Shown here: in pieces, positions 22,420 through 35,900 of the stretch
How the letters are laid out: each line of letters opens with the position of its first letter
Numbering within the stretch: position 1 is the stretch's first letter
From: Persicaria tinctoria
Taxonomy: Eukaryota; Streptophyta; Magnoliopsida; Caryophyllales; Polygonaceae
Assembly: GCA_037127255.1 (NCBI GenBank)
Contig: JBANSL010000004.1
Location: forward strand, 27,990,467-28,054,466
Direction: 5' to 3'
DNA length: 64,000 nucleotides
Made by a program: the position numbers and the translations under genes
The notes under the pieces: model-generated
The model's input: the letters and a program-made list of their open reading frames with translations, nothing else
Databases searched by the model: none
Told to the model about the DNA's origin: nothing

Positions 22420-22839
22420 ATTGTAATACCTGAAAAATCAAACAACAGAAAGAAGTATAACTGTCTTTTTACTAAAAATGAAACATTAAATAATAGGGGT
22501 ATAATTGTCTATTCATATTAAATTAAGTGAGGTTTAACAAGAAAAGGGTATTGGTGGTTAATTGCAATCAACCTATATTTAACGGGTGGTTATTTGACAA
22601 TTTTTTTAATAAGGGGTGGTTATTTGCAAACAACAATGAATAAAGGATGATTTTATGCATTTTTGCCTATAAATTAATACGATTGCATTTAAAAATCCCA
22701 TACGTCACGCACGGGCTCTATGCGACAGGCTCTATACTAATTACATAAATGAATATTTTACCAAAATTCTTGTTTATAATTTAATCTCATCCTATATCCC
22801 TAGACAAATAATAAATGGAGTGAATATAAAAATGACCCC

Positions 22840-25800
22840 ATCTCCTGAGAAGAACGCGCTTACACGCGCCCCCTTTTCCTCCTTGTCGAACCCTTCCCCA
22901 ACCCTAAATCTTCGAGAAATCTCCGGCTGGATTTCGGCCGATCTGAGCCCCTTTCTTCCAAATCGCATATCTTTGTGCCTTTGGAGCCTAATTCCTGGCA
23001 AATTGCTTTCGGTTTGGGGCCTTTCATCTCAGTTCCTCTTAGTAGCTCTTGGAGTCCTTGTCTCAGTGATTTGTGCTCTTTCAAGACAAAATCCCTACAT
23101 TGGAGCGATTCAGTTGCATATCACATCGCCATGGTGGTCAATTAATCTGAAATTGCAAGGATCGATGGCCGATCCAAGCATCCGGGCTCCTGTTAGAAAG
23201 AATTTTAGAAAACGGAAAAAATATCTTCTTGGGGAAAGATGTATTGGTCAGTTCAGGCTTGGACGAGGCGGTTTCGGTGCCTGGTGTTTCTTAGGCTGGT
23301 GTGCCTAAGAGCTTCTCCTCCTGTTGTGTTCGTTTTTGGGAGGCTTCCGAGGGCATCGATGGTGGGGAGCGATCGTATCTTGTCTCCCCGACATCCGTAA
23401 AGGCCAAATCCGTCCCGTACGGATTGGTGGGTGGTCATCTCCAGATCCCGTGCGGTTTGCACCCTCTCCTTATTCTTTTATTCTCCCATCCTTGGGAGTG
23501 GATGTATGGATCGATTATGTCCTTCCTCCTCTCCTGTCTTCTATCTTTACCCCCCCTTTGATAATCCCTCAACCGGCTAATCATTTATGTGTAACTGTGT
23601 TTATCATGGAATCCTCTGAAATTTACAAATATGAGAAATCTGTGGGAACAGATGATCTTGTTTCCTCAATGAGTATCCCCCATAAGGGATTGACACAGCC
23701 GAAGGGCTCTAAACTCCCTGAGGAGGTTCTTTTCTCCGATGATGGAAATAAGGAGCAGAAATTGGAATCGGCCGAGAAGATAGTCTGGAGAATTGTAACC
23801 AACATGCACTGCTGATTGGCTTCTAGGATGTGTGTCGGTGAATAGATTGGCGTTCTTGCGTCTCTCTTTGTTCTCGACTTCCATTGACAACCCCATTCAG
23901 GCAGAGAAGATCCGAAATTGGACCAGGTATGTGTGGAAACATATTTCTGACGAGTTCAAGTCTACCCCGCATTCATATAATTATTTTGGTTTGAAATGGT
24001 ATTTCATGAAAACCTACCGAATGGACAAACAAAACTTTGTCGACAACAAAAGGTTGAGGAGGTCTCTTTCTCCAATGATGCTTTAGAGAATAGATGTTGT
24101 ATGAAGGAATCCCTTGACATTAATTCCTCTAGAGGAAACAACAGTACAAAATTGAAACAGAAAAGAATTATCAAAGTGAATGCCATATGTGGTTTGTTTT
24201 GGTATGTACTCTTTACTCGAATTGGCCTCTCGGTTATCTTTGTGTGGCTATTGGTTTTGAAACCAGAGTGCATATCGTTGCAGAAGGAAAGCATCTATGG
24301 GTTGTGGATACTGGTTATAAACCTTGATGATGTAATTAAGGGTCTTGCAGCAAGGGTTTATCCGGTGGTTGTTCGTCATTTCACCAAGGGTTATGATGCA
24401 TTTCTAGAGTACAAAGCTAAGGCAATTCGAGATCTTCTCCCTATGAGCACTCCACCTGCCGCTCCTGGTACATCTCTCTTGAGGTGCTATTAGTTGAAGT
24501 TGGCATGGCGGAGAGACATTGCCAAATGTCAACCCAGGTGGTGTATGAAAAGCTCAGGTAGAATCAGTGTTGCATCGCCCTTGCTGAAGGGTTTTACCAA
24601 CAAACACTATGGAAACATGCTTTTTTTTGCAGAAATATCTATTTTGTGGTTTGTTGGGGTGTCACCTTGTGAATCTACTACTATCTTATGTATCCGGACT
24701 AACTATATGTGGCAATTATACTTGTTTAATACTTATGATTGTGCCCATTCTCATCCTTGCATGTGGTCTCTATCAAAGAAGTTTTGTTGGTGTGTAATCA
24801 GCATTCTAATTGTCCAAGGGGTCTTCTCTTCTTTTCTCGGATATGTTTATCTTATTCATAGGTTGACAAAACCCGTTTTGCCACTCACACTTCTTGAAAG
24901 TGCAGTCCAGCTTATCATCTATTCATTACTTCCTTAACTCCTGGTCTGGTATGTTTACCTCTATGCTTTGATGCGGTGTAGAATTATGATGGATAATTGT
25001 TCGATGTATGTATTAAGGTTTTGGCCAGCAGGATATGAGCAAATAAAACTCCAAGAACTTTACATCATAGTGTCTAATAGGAATCTTCCCTTGTTTTTAG
25101 ATAATCAAAGTCATTATACATATTGTGGAAAGATTGGTAGACATGGATATACTCTTGAATCCCGTGTGTTCAGAATGGAGACTATAATTGTAATGTTACT
25201 AGAGCCTATCGACAATCCGGGGGTTCTCGGTGATGGCTTCGAGTTGCTCCCTGCCGTGATGCGAATAAAGACATTTTTAATGTCATGTGGTGTGTCCTGT
25301 GTCAAGGTATTTAGCACTTGTGTTTGGTTTATGATTTCATCAAGTTTTTTGAGACATGTATTGATGGACAATGATAATGCCATGACTATGAATCTGGTGG
25401 TTGGGTCTAGAATAAAATGTATGTGTATGCATCTTTTGCTAGGTTATATTGTTATGCGCAGCTGGAAAGTTGAGAACAGAAGGAATGTCTGTGATATTAG
25501 ATAAGTATCTCTATGTTTGAATAGACTATTAGATGTTTTTAATGGTAAATCGTGAATGGGATGGTTGGTGTTTGTCCTATATTCTCCTTTCTTGTGATGT
25601 TTTGTGGGACTGTCGACCTATATTTTTCACTTGCATCGCGCGCATGTTCGAATGGAATTAGAGTTAGAACCATCTTGATTAAGCATAAAAGATGAGCATT
25701 TGGTAAGGCCATAGCACACATGATCAATTCGAACACAACACAAAGTCATGGTATAAACAATCAAATGAGAATTAGGTGAGTGCAAAACAAAAGCTTAACA

Positions 25801-25870
25801 AACATTAAAAAATGTGTACAATCCTTTTTTGTATGAAGCCCTGCTCCCCTAGCTTCTGATGGACCATGTA
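22840..25870 (+). pseudogene. Probable LINE 5' region and ORF1, degenerate
   Basis: A GC-rich leader near 22855-23100 is followed by several broken plus-strand frames (23324-23815, 23832-24086, 23996-24493, 24968-25504). Near 25109-25165 the frame reads YTYCGKIGRHGYTLESRV, a decayed CCHC knuckle of the type that ends plant LINE ORF1 (CGKIGH..C), and the strand agrees with the LINE ORF2 that follows. Parts of 23600-24940 are not recognised, so they may belong to something else. Confidence 0.4.
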
Positions 25871-25878
25871 ATCAAATA

Positions 25879-26716
25879 ATGAAAATCTGCTTCTGGAATG
25901 TTAGAGGTCTAGGAAAGTCAAATATTTGGACAAACGTTAAAGCAATGAGAATCAATGAGCATATCTCGATAATGACAGTTGCAGAGATTAGAACAAATAA
26001 AGTTCCTCTTGAGAAAACTTGGAGATCGTGTGGATACAATAATGCGATTTGGTATGTAGGGAATGATAGAACTGGAAGAATAGGCCTCCTATGGAATGAG
26101 AACGTTCTTCATAATGAATCAATTGAGGTTGATACGGTGCTACCAAGAGTAATCTGTGTTAAATATTCATGCTTAGATAAAAACTTCATAGGAGTATTAT
26201 TTTTTGTTTATGCCCCACCCCATGAATTTGACAAAGATATCTTTTGGAATGAATTGTCAAATATTAGCATGCATGAACCCTTACCAAGCCTAGTAATAGG
26301 AGATATGAATGAGATTAGTGTCAGTAGTGGAAAGCTTGGGGGAACGGGATACATCAGAATAAACCAATTCAAAAATCGATGCTCTATGCTTGAAATTTCA
26401 TCATGGGGAAATAAATTCACTTGGAGGAAAAAAAAAATGAAGGGGAGGACAATATTTGGGAAAAATTAGATCGAGTACTGGTTCAACACAAGTTTCTGGT
26501 GACCTTCCCCGATCTTGCAACATTTAATGGAGCCTTTACAGGATCTGATCATTGCCCCATTTCTACCAGCCTATCGCCTGGGAAAGAATTTATGCCCTCG
26601 CCCTTTCAATTTGAAAACATGTGGCTACAAAGAAAAGACTTCAGAAACATAGTGAAACAGGCATTGATGCAGATCAAGATGACCTTTTGTGGGTCCAACA
26701 ATAACCTTGATCCAGG
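25879..26716 (+). pseudogene. LINE ORF2, apurinic endonuclease domain
   Basis: Begins MKICFWNVRGLGKSN, the standard start of plant L1-type ORF2. VAEIRTNK follows (the catalytic Glu context), then the GDMNEISV block with Asp, and after a frameshift near 26440 LDRVLVQ and GSDHCPISTSL with the catalytic His. The domain is complete in layout but frame-broken. It is interrupted at about 26717 by an LTR-like insertion. Confidence 0.85.
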
Positions 26717-27975
26717 TGAGCTCTCAAGACCGATTCGAGGGCCATTGATGGCAAAGAGTATTGTCCTCAAGAGGAAGAAGAAGGCGCCACCATGGAAGAA
26801 GATTCAAGTCTCATGTCGAGTACACAAGGCCCATGTTGAGCACTTCCAATGTGTGGGCAGGTTCTAGTCTTCAAATTAGTTTATTATTTTATTAATTGTT
26901 ATTTTATCCAATTAGATTAATAATGTACAAGATTATATCTCTTCTAGATAAATCTTGTCCCATAAGTTTTAGAATTATACTTCTTAGATTTAATTCTATC
27001 TTAAAACTATTTTACTTATCTTTAGATAGTTTAGATCTATCCAAACCCCTTTCCTTTGCAAGGAAGATTGGTTAGAACGTCCATTACTTTTCTATTTAAA
27101 CAAACACATGTACTTTGATTTTCTGAGATTGAATTAGAATTGAGAAACCCCTTTATAGGATTAAAGGGTTCTCGATTATCAGTCCCAAAGGCTATCCGGT
27201 TCGTGTGTCTAATACCTTTCGGCAACCATCATCATCACCGTCACTTTGATCCCTGATCAAAACCAGATCCAAACACCACCTAATCCCTAAATCAAACGGT
27301 CGCAAGAAGGAGCCGGTTACGTTCTTGGTGTCGCTCACGGCGGTCCTCGCTCCCAGCGAGCCCGACGTCTTCGGCTCCGCTCTGGCGCGCACAGGCGCTC
27401 GTGCGCCAGGCGTCTGGGACTCCCGCTCTCACGATCGCCCTCCCCGGCTACGCGTGCTCGCTCCCGCTCTCGTTCCCTGCGAGCTCACTCGGCTTCCTTG
27501 ACATCGTCGCGCCGTCGACTACCCTCGCATACCCAGCGCCCTGAGGAGCCTGTCTCCTGCGCTACCATCCGCGCACACGGCGATTCCGGATCCGACCTCG
27601 CGAGCGCTCGCACCAGCATTCCGGACCTGCCCTTGCGCGCTCGCAGACCTGCGCTTCTTTTTCTTTCTTTGCTTTTCGTTTACTGTTACATGTTAATTTG
27701 AATCTTAATTGTTAATTAACTTCCTTAGCTTTAGCTTTGTTAGAACTTTCTTAAGTTATAAAACCTGTTGCTTTTAGTTAGTATTACTTAGATTAGTTTA
27801 ATTTTTGTTAAGTTAATTTCTATCGTTTTATCAAGTAGGCTAATTAGTTTAATTCAATTGTTAATCAGAAGATATCGGAAGAGCATTGCAAGATCGGGAA
27901 AATATACGTCGTGGTTCTTGATCTTGAGTCCCACAGGCGAAGGATCGGGTATCCAAAACGTATCAGGCATGGAGA
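26717..27975. mobile_element. Unclassified LTR-type insertion in the LINE
   Basis: The LINE frame stops near 26717 and resumes near 27994. The insert starts with a short coding scrap (SRPIRGPLMAKSIVLKRKKK) that resembles the GPMTRARAK segment of gypsy polyproteins. Next comes an AT-rich U3/R-like stretch, then a GC-rich part (27300-27650), and it ends CCAAAACGTATCA, as LTR ends often do. No clean target duplication was found, so exact edges and superfamily are open. Confidence 0.4.
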
Positions 27976-27993
27976 ATTAGGTGTACGAGATCA

Positions 27994-29480
27994 ACAATGT
28001 ACAGATTAATGTACAAAACTAAATTTCTGAAAGGAACGCTTAAAGTATGGAATAAGAACTCCTTAGGAAATATATTCCGTCAAATACAAACCGTGGAAAA
28101 ATATCTGGTTAGTATCCAATCAAATACTTTAGCCATGACGTGTAAGGATTACCTAATTGAAAAACAATTGATCAGGAAAAAAGAACAATTACTAAAATTC
28201 CAAAAAGAATATTGGGGATAAAGAGCAAAATCAAAGCACCTCAAGCTCACTGATTCAAATACAACATACTTTCATAGAGTAGCTTATGGGAGGCGAAATA
28301 AGAAAATTATAAGAAATATCACGACTAGTGATGAAGCACAGATTATGGGGGAAGAGAATATCATAGAGGAAATTAAAAATGATTTTAGGAGACGATTCTC
28401 CAAAGAACAAATCAACATGACACTACTCAATGAATACCTTGAGCTAATTCCGCGAACGATAACGGAAGAAGAAAATAGGACCCTAAGCCAACAACCGTCT
28501 AATAGTGAAATAAAAAATGTGGTATGGTCTTTAGGCCTCAACAAATCCCCGGGACTAGATGGAATGACCGCGGAGTTTTATAAGTCCCACTGGGACATTG
28601 TCGGGAATGATGTGATTAAAGCAGTTAAAGAGCCTTTTTTCATTCAGGCAGAATTCTTCGACAGATAAATCATACATTTATCACTCTGCTACCAAAGTGT
28701 GACAATCCATCGAAGACGTCAGACTATAGACCTATTAGTCTGTGTTCAACAATATATAAAATAATATCGAGAATTTTAACAAAAAGACTCAAGAAGGTGA
28801 TAGGGAAATTAATCCACCCATTTCAATGAGCATTTGTATCTGATAGAGCAATTCAGGATAACATATTGATAGCACATGAGATCTTCCATTCATTTAAGAC
28901 AAGGAAAGGATCAAAAGGATGACTAGCTATTAAACTAGATATGGAGAAAGCCTACGATAGAGTTGATTGGACCTTCACCGACGCAGTTTTAAGAAAATTT
29001 GGTTTCAGCGACTATGTCATAAGCTTAATAATGGAATGTGCAACAACGGTTTCCTTCTCGGTTTTAGTGAATAATGGGCCTACAGAGGTCTTTAAATCAT
29101 CTAGGGGATTAAAACAAGGCGACCCCATGTCTCCATTCCTGTTCATCCTAGGAGCAGAAGCGCTCACGAGGAAACTAATAGATGAATCAAATTTCAACCA
29201 GTCTAGCATTGGCTTTAGGTTTGGTCCGTCTGGACCAAGAATACCGTTCCTAGCATTCGCTGACGATATCATCATTTTCACGAACGACAACATGGCAACA
29301 TGTGAAAAAGTAAGGAAAATTGTCGATGATTAATGTTTATTGTCTGGGCATAAAGTTAACTACAACAAGTCGGCCTTTCAAGGCTCTCCAGGGATTCCTG
29401 CATCGCGAATAGTAACTATTGAGGGATGTCTAAGTATATCAAATCACGTTAAACTTGGCAAGTACCAAGGGCATCATGGG
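27994..29480 (+). pseudogene. LINE ORF2 reverse transcriptase
   Basis: The sequence continues with TKFLKGTLKVWNKNSLGNIF and TYFHRVAYGRRNKK, then RT blocks LNKSPGLDGMTAEFYKSHWD, CDNPSKTSDYRPISLC, KLDMEKAYDRVDW, SSRGLKQGDPMSPFLFIL and the catalytic FADDIIIF near 29260. Stops occur at about 28219, 28668, 28829, 28920 and 29333. The frame fades after 29480. Confidence 0.9.
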
Positions 29481-29560
29481 AAATTGAGTTATATGTCCAT
29501 GAGAAATTGAGCTAATCATAACTGATATTAGCACCCTTCTTGCGGGGTTTTACGAAGTAT

Positions 29561-29790
29561 CGTTTTCACATATCCTTCGTAACGACAATTGTGTGACGAA
29601 TAAGGTGGCACACCTTGCTCATATTGCCTCCACCCCCATCTATATACAATGACCCAGGTCTTATCAACCTCATCCGAAAGATGTTGTCGGATAGAGGTTT
29701 CGCATCCAAATTTTTACTTAATAAAAATAAAAAAAATGTTCGCACCCCATTAATAGTCACTCACTTAGCATCCGTCGAAAAGCGGTGAGC
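29561..29790 (+). pseudogene. LINE 3' remnant (RNase H end-like) next to the DRP3 promoter
   Basis: A short frame reads HILRNDNCVTNKVAHLAHIA, like the R..N..AHxLA ending of the RNase H-like domain at the 3' end of plant LINEs. The segment between the RT part and this piece is mostly missing. It lies only about 350 bp before the DRP3 start codon. Confidence 0.4.
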
Positions 29791-29986
29791 TGAGACTCCT
29801 GAGGGGAGTATCAGTTTTGGGGAAATTGATCAGCTCCCCGCCTTCAACCTTCCGACCAAGAAATTTGGTTGCTCAGCACGAAACCCCTTCGCCCCTCCAA
29901 ACCAGAGGCGCCAATTCAATTCTCCCCCGGGGGTTATCGACTCTTTTTCCTCTCCCTCCATCTCTCCTCCTCCCCCCTCTACTCCC

Positions 29987-32900
29987 ATGGCGGAGAGTAC
30001 ATCTCCGGACTCACAGGCGTCTCCCCTTGGCCACACGCTGATCCCCATAGTCAATAAGCTCCATGACATCTGCTCGCAGTCCGGAATCTCCCTCCCGATC
30101 GACCTTCCTCAAGTCGCCGTCGTAGGAGCCCAGAGCAGCGGCAAATCCAGCGTTCTTGAAGCGCTTGTCGGCCGCGATTTTCTTCCCAGGGGATCCGATA
30201 TTTGCACTCGCTGCCCTCTCCTGTTGCAGCTCATCCAGACGAAGCCTGTTTCCGATGGCTCTTGCCCCGAGGAGTACGGCGAGTTCTTGCATATCCCCGG
30301 GAGGAGGATCTATGACTTCTCCGAGATTCATGATGAGATCCAGGTAGATATCTGTGCTTCATTTATTGATCGAAATTTCAGTTTCGTTGACATATGTGGG
30401 ACAGTGTTGTTCTTTGATGAGTAATTTGGTCAGGATTTTCAGATTTTCGCTTTTAGGATCAGCTTCAGACATAAATCATTAGAGGCAATGTCTCTTGTGT
30501 TCTCAGCCGGTGGAAATTCATTTGATTCTTGGAAATGTTCCCTTTCTAATGGAGCTATCCCTAATTAGATAGATTTATCCCTATGGAAATCCGATTTTGT
30601 TGAACACATTTGTATCCTTTGCTAGTTTTGCCTCTTGTGTAGTATATAGACAACTCCTGATGGTTAGGGTATGGTAAACTAACAAACCCCTTCTAGATAA
30701 AAGTTGATTGAGAATTTTGGTATGATATTCCAAAACTTTCAATTGTGAAATATTTTATGCTAATCAATTTTCGTATCAACTTTCAATTGTGATAGAAACT
30801 AAAATCACTTGATATGCTGGCCTTCCATAAGAAGATTTATCTGCCGATTTTGAGTAACTTTGATGCCACATAAATGTAATCAATTGATGGCCTTCTTTTA
30901 TCTTTGTGTTTCATTCAAGTTAGTCTTAATCAATCTTCAGAATTCTGTGTTCTGACATAAACTTTCCTCTCCCCCACCCACCCTTCTTAAAATAAGGCTT
31001 TCACTGAGAGAGAAGCTGGAGCGAATAAAGGCATTTCAGATAAACCGATACACTTGAAGATCTACTCCCCACACGTTCTTGACATTACCTTGGTGGATTT
31101 GCCGGGAATTACAAAAGTCCCAGTTGGTGACCAACCCTCTGATATTGAAGCACGTATCAGGACAATGATACTTCATTTTATAAAACCCCGGAGCTGCATG
31201 ATATTAGCAGTTACTCCAGCAAATTCAGATTTAGGAAATTCAGATGCTCTTCAAATAGCTGGAAATGTTGACCCTGACGGTAAGTTTTCTTCAAATTGCA
31301 AAATGTGTATATTTGATATTTAATATGTAGTCTTTTTTTATATGGTCCATTTGATAATCCATTAAGCTGTTTTATGATCTTCCTGATGCAGGAAGTCGAA
31401 CTATTGGGGTAATCACAAAGGTTTGACCACTCTGCATCCGTGCTTCATGATTAAAATGATTTGAAGACAACGTTTTTGTTCAGTTGTGCTGAGTGATGAA
31501 ATTGTTCTTGTTTTTTTAGCTGGATATAATGGATAGAGGCACTGATGCCCGCAATTTATTGATTGGGAAAGTTATCCCACTCCGTCTTGGGTACATAGGT
31601 GTAGTGAACCGGAGCCAACAGGTAATGCTTTTCTAATCGAACCTTGATCAATTTAAAAAATGTCTTGTCAACAATACCATGTACTTCTCGGTAGTGGGGT
31701 TCTGGGCATTCTCATCTGGTTATTGACTCTGTCGATTGATCTTTCTCTGTTACCATATTGACTTTTACATGCTTTTAGGGAATAGTTTGTTAATGAGTTT
31801 ATTGACTGCTATGTGGATTTCTTCGTCATATCTTTGATTTCACTGCCTGATATTGGCAATTAACGTTCTACTTGCCCGAATGGCTCCTCAAACTTGCTCA
31901 TATCTGGACCTGGATTTTATTATAATGTCCAAAAATGTGTGCATTGTCATTTCTTAGAGTCCAAGTGCATGCTTGATTTTATATTTATATTTTTTTTATT
32001 GCAGGACATCAAGGAACAGAAAAGCATTAAGGATGCTATAGCTGCTGAGGAGAAATTCTTCCGAAGTCACCCTGTATGACCATGCTGTTCAATAATATGT
32101 TACTTATGTTTTAGTTGACTTGCTACTGTCGTACTTATTCATTTATATGCTGTTAGACAGGCATATATGGGACTTGCGGACCATTGTGGCGTTCCACAGC
32201 TGGCAAAGAAGCTAAACCAGGTCATAATTTTGAGCTCATGTTTTATCCTGTAACATCTTATAATTTGCCTCTGACATTTCCATCTTTTCAGATTTTGGTA
32301 CAGCATATTAGAGAACATCTTCCAGGGTTGAAGTCTCGCATAAGCTCACAGTTGATATCAGTAACAAAGGAGTATGCTAGCTACGGGGAGATTACAGAAT
32401 CTAAAGTAAGCTATTTATCATGTATGTAATATCAACTTTGTTTTGATTGCAGTCTTTCCTTGTATTCCCAACATAGAAATAGCCTGCATTCTCTAACTTT
32501 CTTGAAAAGTGAGAAAATAATGAGAAGATATGGCCTTTCCTGCAAAGTGGATCTTATATTCTTATGTGTTCTTTTTTTTTTTTTTTTTTTGGTAATGAGG
32601 ATCTTATGTCATCTTAAATAGTCATGTAGAAACCTGTTCATAATACGTGACAAAATTTGCTATGATGTCGGATATATGTATTTGTTTCCTGATTACTGCT
32701 TCATTTTCGTTAGTTAAAATTGCCAATTGTGAGCGTTGTTTGCCTTATATAACTGAGGTGTTTGTCAAACTTGCTGATTTGATTTTTCATTTCTTACCAT
32801 ATGTTTCAGGCTGGTCAGGGAACACTTCTTTTGAACATCCTGTCAAAGTATTCCGAAGGTATGATACACACAAATGCTTTAGTTTCATATCATGATGGAC

Positions 32901-35900
32901 CTAATATATGACGTCCTTTGGTTTTCCCCTCTTCTTAGCATTGTTTTCTTCTCCTATTCTGAACCCTTGCTTCTCCAATTTGGCAGTTTAACCCTCTTTT
33001 TTTTCCTTGGATTTTTTCGTGTATTCACATATTTTGACAGCTTTTTCTTCACTGGTCGAGGGGAAAAGTCATGAAATGTCCACCTCAGAGCTCTCTGGAG
33101 GAGCCAGAGTCCATTATATTTTTCAGTCCATCTTTGTGAGACGCCTAGAGGTGAATATGCTGCTTCTAGGTATTGGGGCATGTTATAATATCAGTGGATA
33201 TTGCTTAAGGCGTAACTTCTGTATGAAATTAGGATGAAGTTTTTCTGAGAATTCACTGCATGAAGTTTTAAAGTTCCATTTTGTGCCCTGCTTCTGGCAT
33301 TTTATAAGTTATTTGTGTTGCTTTCAACCAACAAGCAGTTTGCTTTGTGGTAGTTGTCATTTGGCATATTCTGGGTGTGTATGCACACTAACATTTTATA
33401 CTGTTCCTTCATCTTAAATAAACTGTCTTAGAAGTTGTAGAATCTGGTTGTCTGTGTTAGATGCATTGTTGTAACGACATTTGCTATTCTAGATCATTGG
33501 ATTAAGAATAATAATGAAATTAGTTATATTCTTCAGGAGGTGGATCCGTGTGAGGGCATATCAGATGAAGATATCCGAATTGCCATACATAATGCACGGG
33601 GGCCTAGATCGGCCTTGTTTGTCCCAGAGGTGAGTTTATAATGCATACAATCTTTTTCCTGGCCAATCGTCTTCTTCCTTTCTTTGGAGGGATTTAGGCC
33701 GTTAGGTGCACCTTCAATTGGGACCAGAACGTCTTGCTGTCTTCATTCTCTCCCACCTCTAAGCATCCCAGCCCGAAATTGGATAAATATATTCCACATA
33801 TACTTTTCAACCTAGTGTAATCCTGCATAAAGCAGAGACCAGGGGGTCTTACCCGAGCAAATTGAGAGGGGGTTTCTGAAAGACCGGGAAATGTATTCCA
33901 TATACACACGCACAAACACACACACACACATGAACCTAGCTACTGAATTATTAGTTATAATTGGTATCTTTCATTTTTCCTGCATAATTAAGTTAGTTTC
34001 TGATCCCATCTTCCTAGTTTTTAGGCAGTTTCCTCATTTCCTCTACTTTCTCTTTCTTCCATTTTCCAGAATTTTAATTATTCAGTTTTAGGAGTTAGTT
34101 GCTTTGTATTATATAAGGAGGAGAACCTGGAGCTTGTAAGGAGACTTGTATTATTGAGTTGAATACATATTTGGAGATTCTCCACCAATTTCCTCTTGCA
34201 AGATTCTTTCTTGAGTGGTTTTCCTAGGAGCGAGATCCTTGCTCCTAGTGGTCTCTATTAATGTATATATTATAATTGAAAGTGTCAACAAAAAGTTCTG
34301 TTCTGGTCGTTCCACAAACCTGAAATTTCCTGGGCTTGGACCAGACCGAATTGAAATAGGGTTCATATGAAAAAGCAAGGCATCAGTTTCTCGTGGAGAT
34401 ATGTTTATATATATTGAGATCTGCTAATCTTCATAGAGGTGAAAACTTAAAGTTCAGAAAAAAGAATCCTTATTTTTCATAAGTGGGTATGCTTTTTGTA
34501 TTAATCAGATTAAATCATAAAATTGCAGGTCCCATTTGAATTCCTTGTCCGAAAACAAATAGCTCGTCTGTTGGACCCAGGTCTTCAGTGTGCGAGGTTT
34601 ATATACACTGAATTAGTAAAGGTTAGATTCCTGTTGAACCTATGCAATGTATGGACTCCTGGATCCAACTTTTTTCTTCTCTCCTGTAGGCAGCACTAAT
34701 ACCTTGAAGCTGTTTACCTTTTGAAAATTTAGATGAGCCACCATTCTATGATCAGTGAGCTGCATCGTTTTCCTGTCCTGAAAAGCCGAATTGACGAAGT
34801 TACAGGAGAATTTTTGCGGGAAAATCTTCAGCCTGCAGAGAGCATTATTGCCCATATTATTGAAATGGAGGTTTGTTAACATGGAAGGGCCCTCCCAGTT
34901 CTTTCACTGTCAATATCTGATTATGGTTCAATTCATGAATACATTACTCCTTGGGAAGCTGACTAAAAGTTTATTTCTCAACCTAACCGGTCTAAACCAT
35001 TGAGCATCTGACACGATGAGATGACTAGGGTAACATGAAGTGTCTGTGATCTATATCCATAATCGAAGTATGCTCTTGCATTCTGACATGAAAAAGCGAG
35101 TTAAAAGTACTAACTCTGTGATAAGATTAAAAATCACCTGTTTTACTATGCTCCTTTTCGCAGTAAACTAGAGTTTCAGCATGGTGAGTTTGATGAATAT
35201 CTGTCCCGGTTTACTTGACAAATTTTCTTTCACTCAATTGGACTCCTTTTTAAAAACACAAATGATTCCTTGAATTGAAGGGCATTGGTAGAAAAGGCAA
35301 TCTGACAGAACATAGTTGTGGTTATGACTTATGAATCAGATTCTTAGTTTATCTGTAATTTCATCAAGGCTGGTTGTTTATTCCTTAAGATATGATATGA
35401 AGATTAGGCGTTACTTGTCCAACTTTATGCTGACTTCTTTTGTTCATTTTTACCCCTAACTTAACAATTTCTCTTTCTTTGGTAGATGGACTACATCAAT
35501 ACTTCACATCCAAAATTTATTGGTGGAACTCAAGCTCTGCAGGAGGCAGAGCAAAATATCAGGACTCTTAGAGGGTTAAACCTAGCTCCTAGACAAAGGG
35601 TATTCCTTCTTTGAAAAGGTCTTTTTATTCCTCCTATTGTTCACATACTTTTTATTCAATGTGACATTACTTTTCTTTTATCTTTTGTCTTTTAGGATGG
35701 TAGAGAACTAGATACAGTGCAACCTGAAAGAAGTTCCCATTCTAGACCTATTGTTGCTCGATCCACAGCAAATGGATTTATCCGGTCCCCACCAAATGGA
35801 GTGATCCCAGAGCAGGTATAATGATATTCTGTTTGGTTATTGGTTATAGTTTCTCAGAACCTATAGCTTCTTTGAAAGCGAGAAGCAAGGTTGAGACATC

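Larger units (their letters stand above)
21448..22668. mobile_element. Long-TIR (MULE-like) non-autonomous element, 1221 bp
   Basis: The left end AGGCAAAAATGTATAAAACC and the right end GCATTTTTGCCT begin inverted repeats of about 170 bp. Matching blocks on the two arms include AATAACCACCCC / GGGGTGGTTATT and TTGTTAAAC / GTTTAACAA. Long TIRs are typical of Mutator-like elements. Flanking 9-mers AATAATATT and ATAAATTAA do not match, so the TSD is decayed or the superfamily differs. The centre is occupied by a hAT MITE remnant. Confidence 0.7.

Noticed and set aside
22820..23308. 162-codon ORF with a hydrophobic segment, possible membrane protein
   Set aside because: There is no recognisable family, it is in the GC-rich leader before the LINE and in line with other broken frames. 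Treated as LINE 5' region with low confidence.
33007..33237. ORF overlapping DRP3 exon 9
   Set aside because: It is in part exon 9 of DRP3 read in a different frame plus intron sequence, so not a separate gene.
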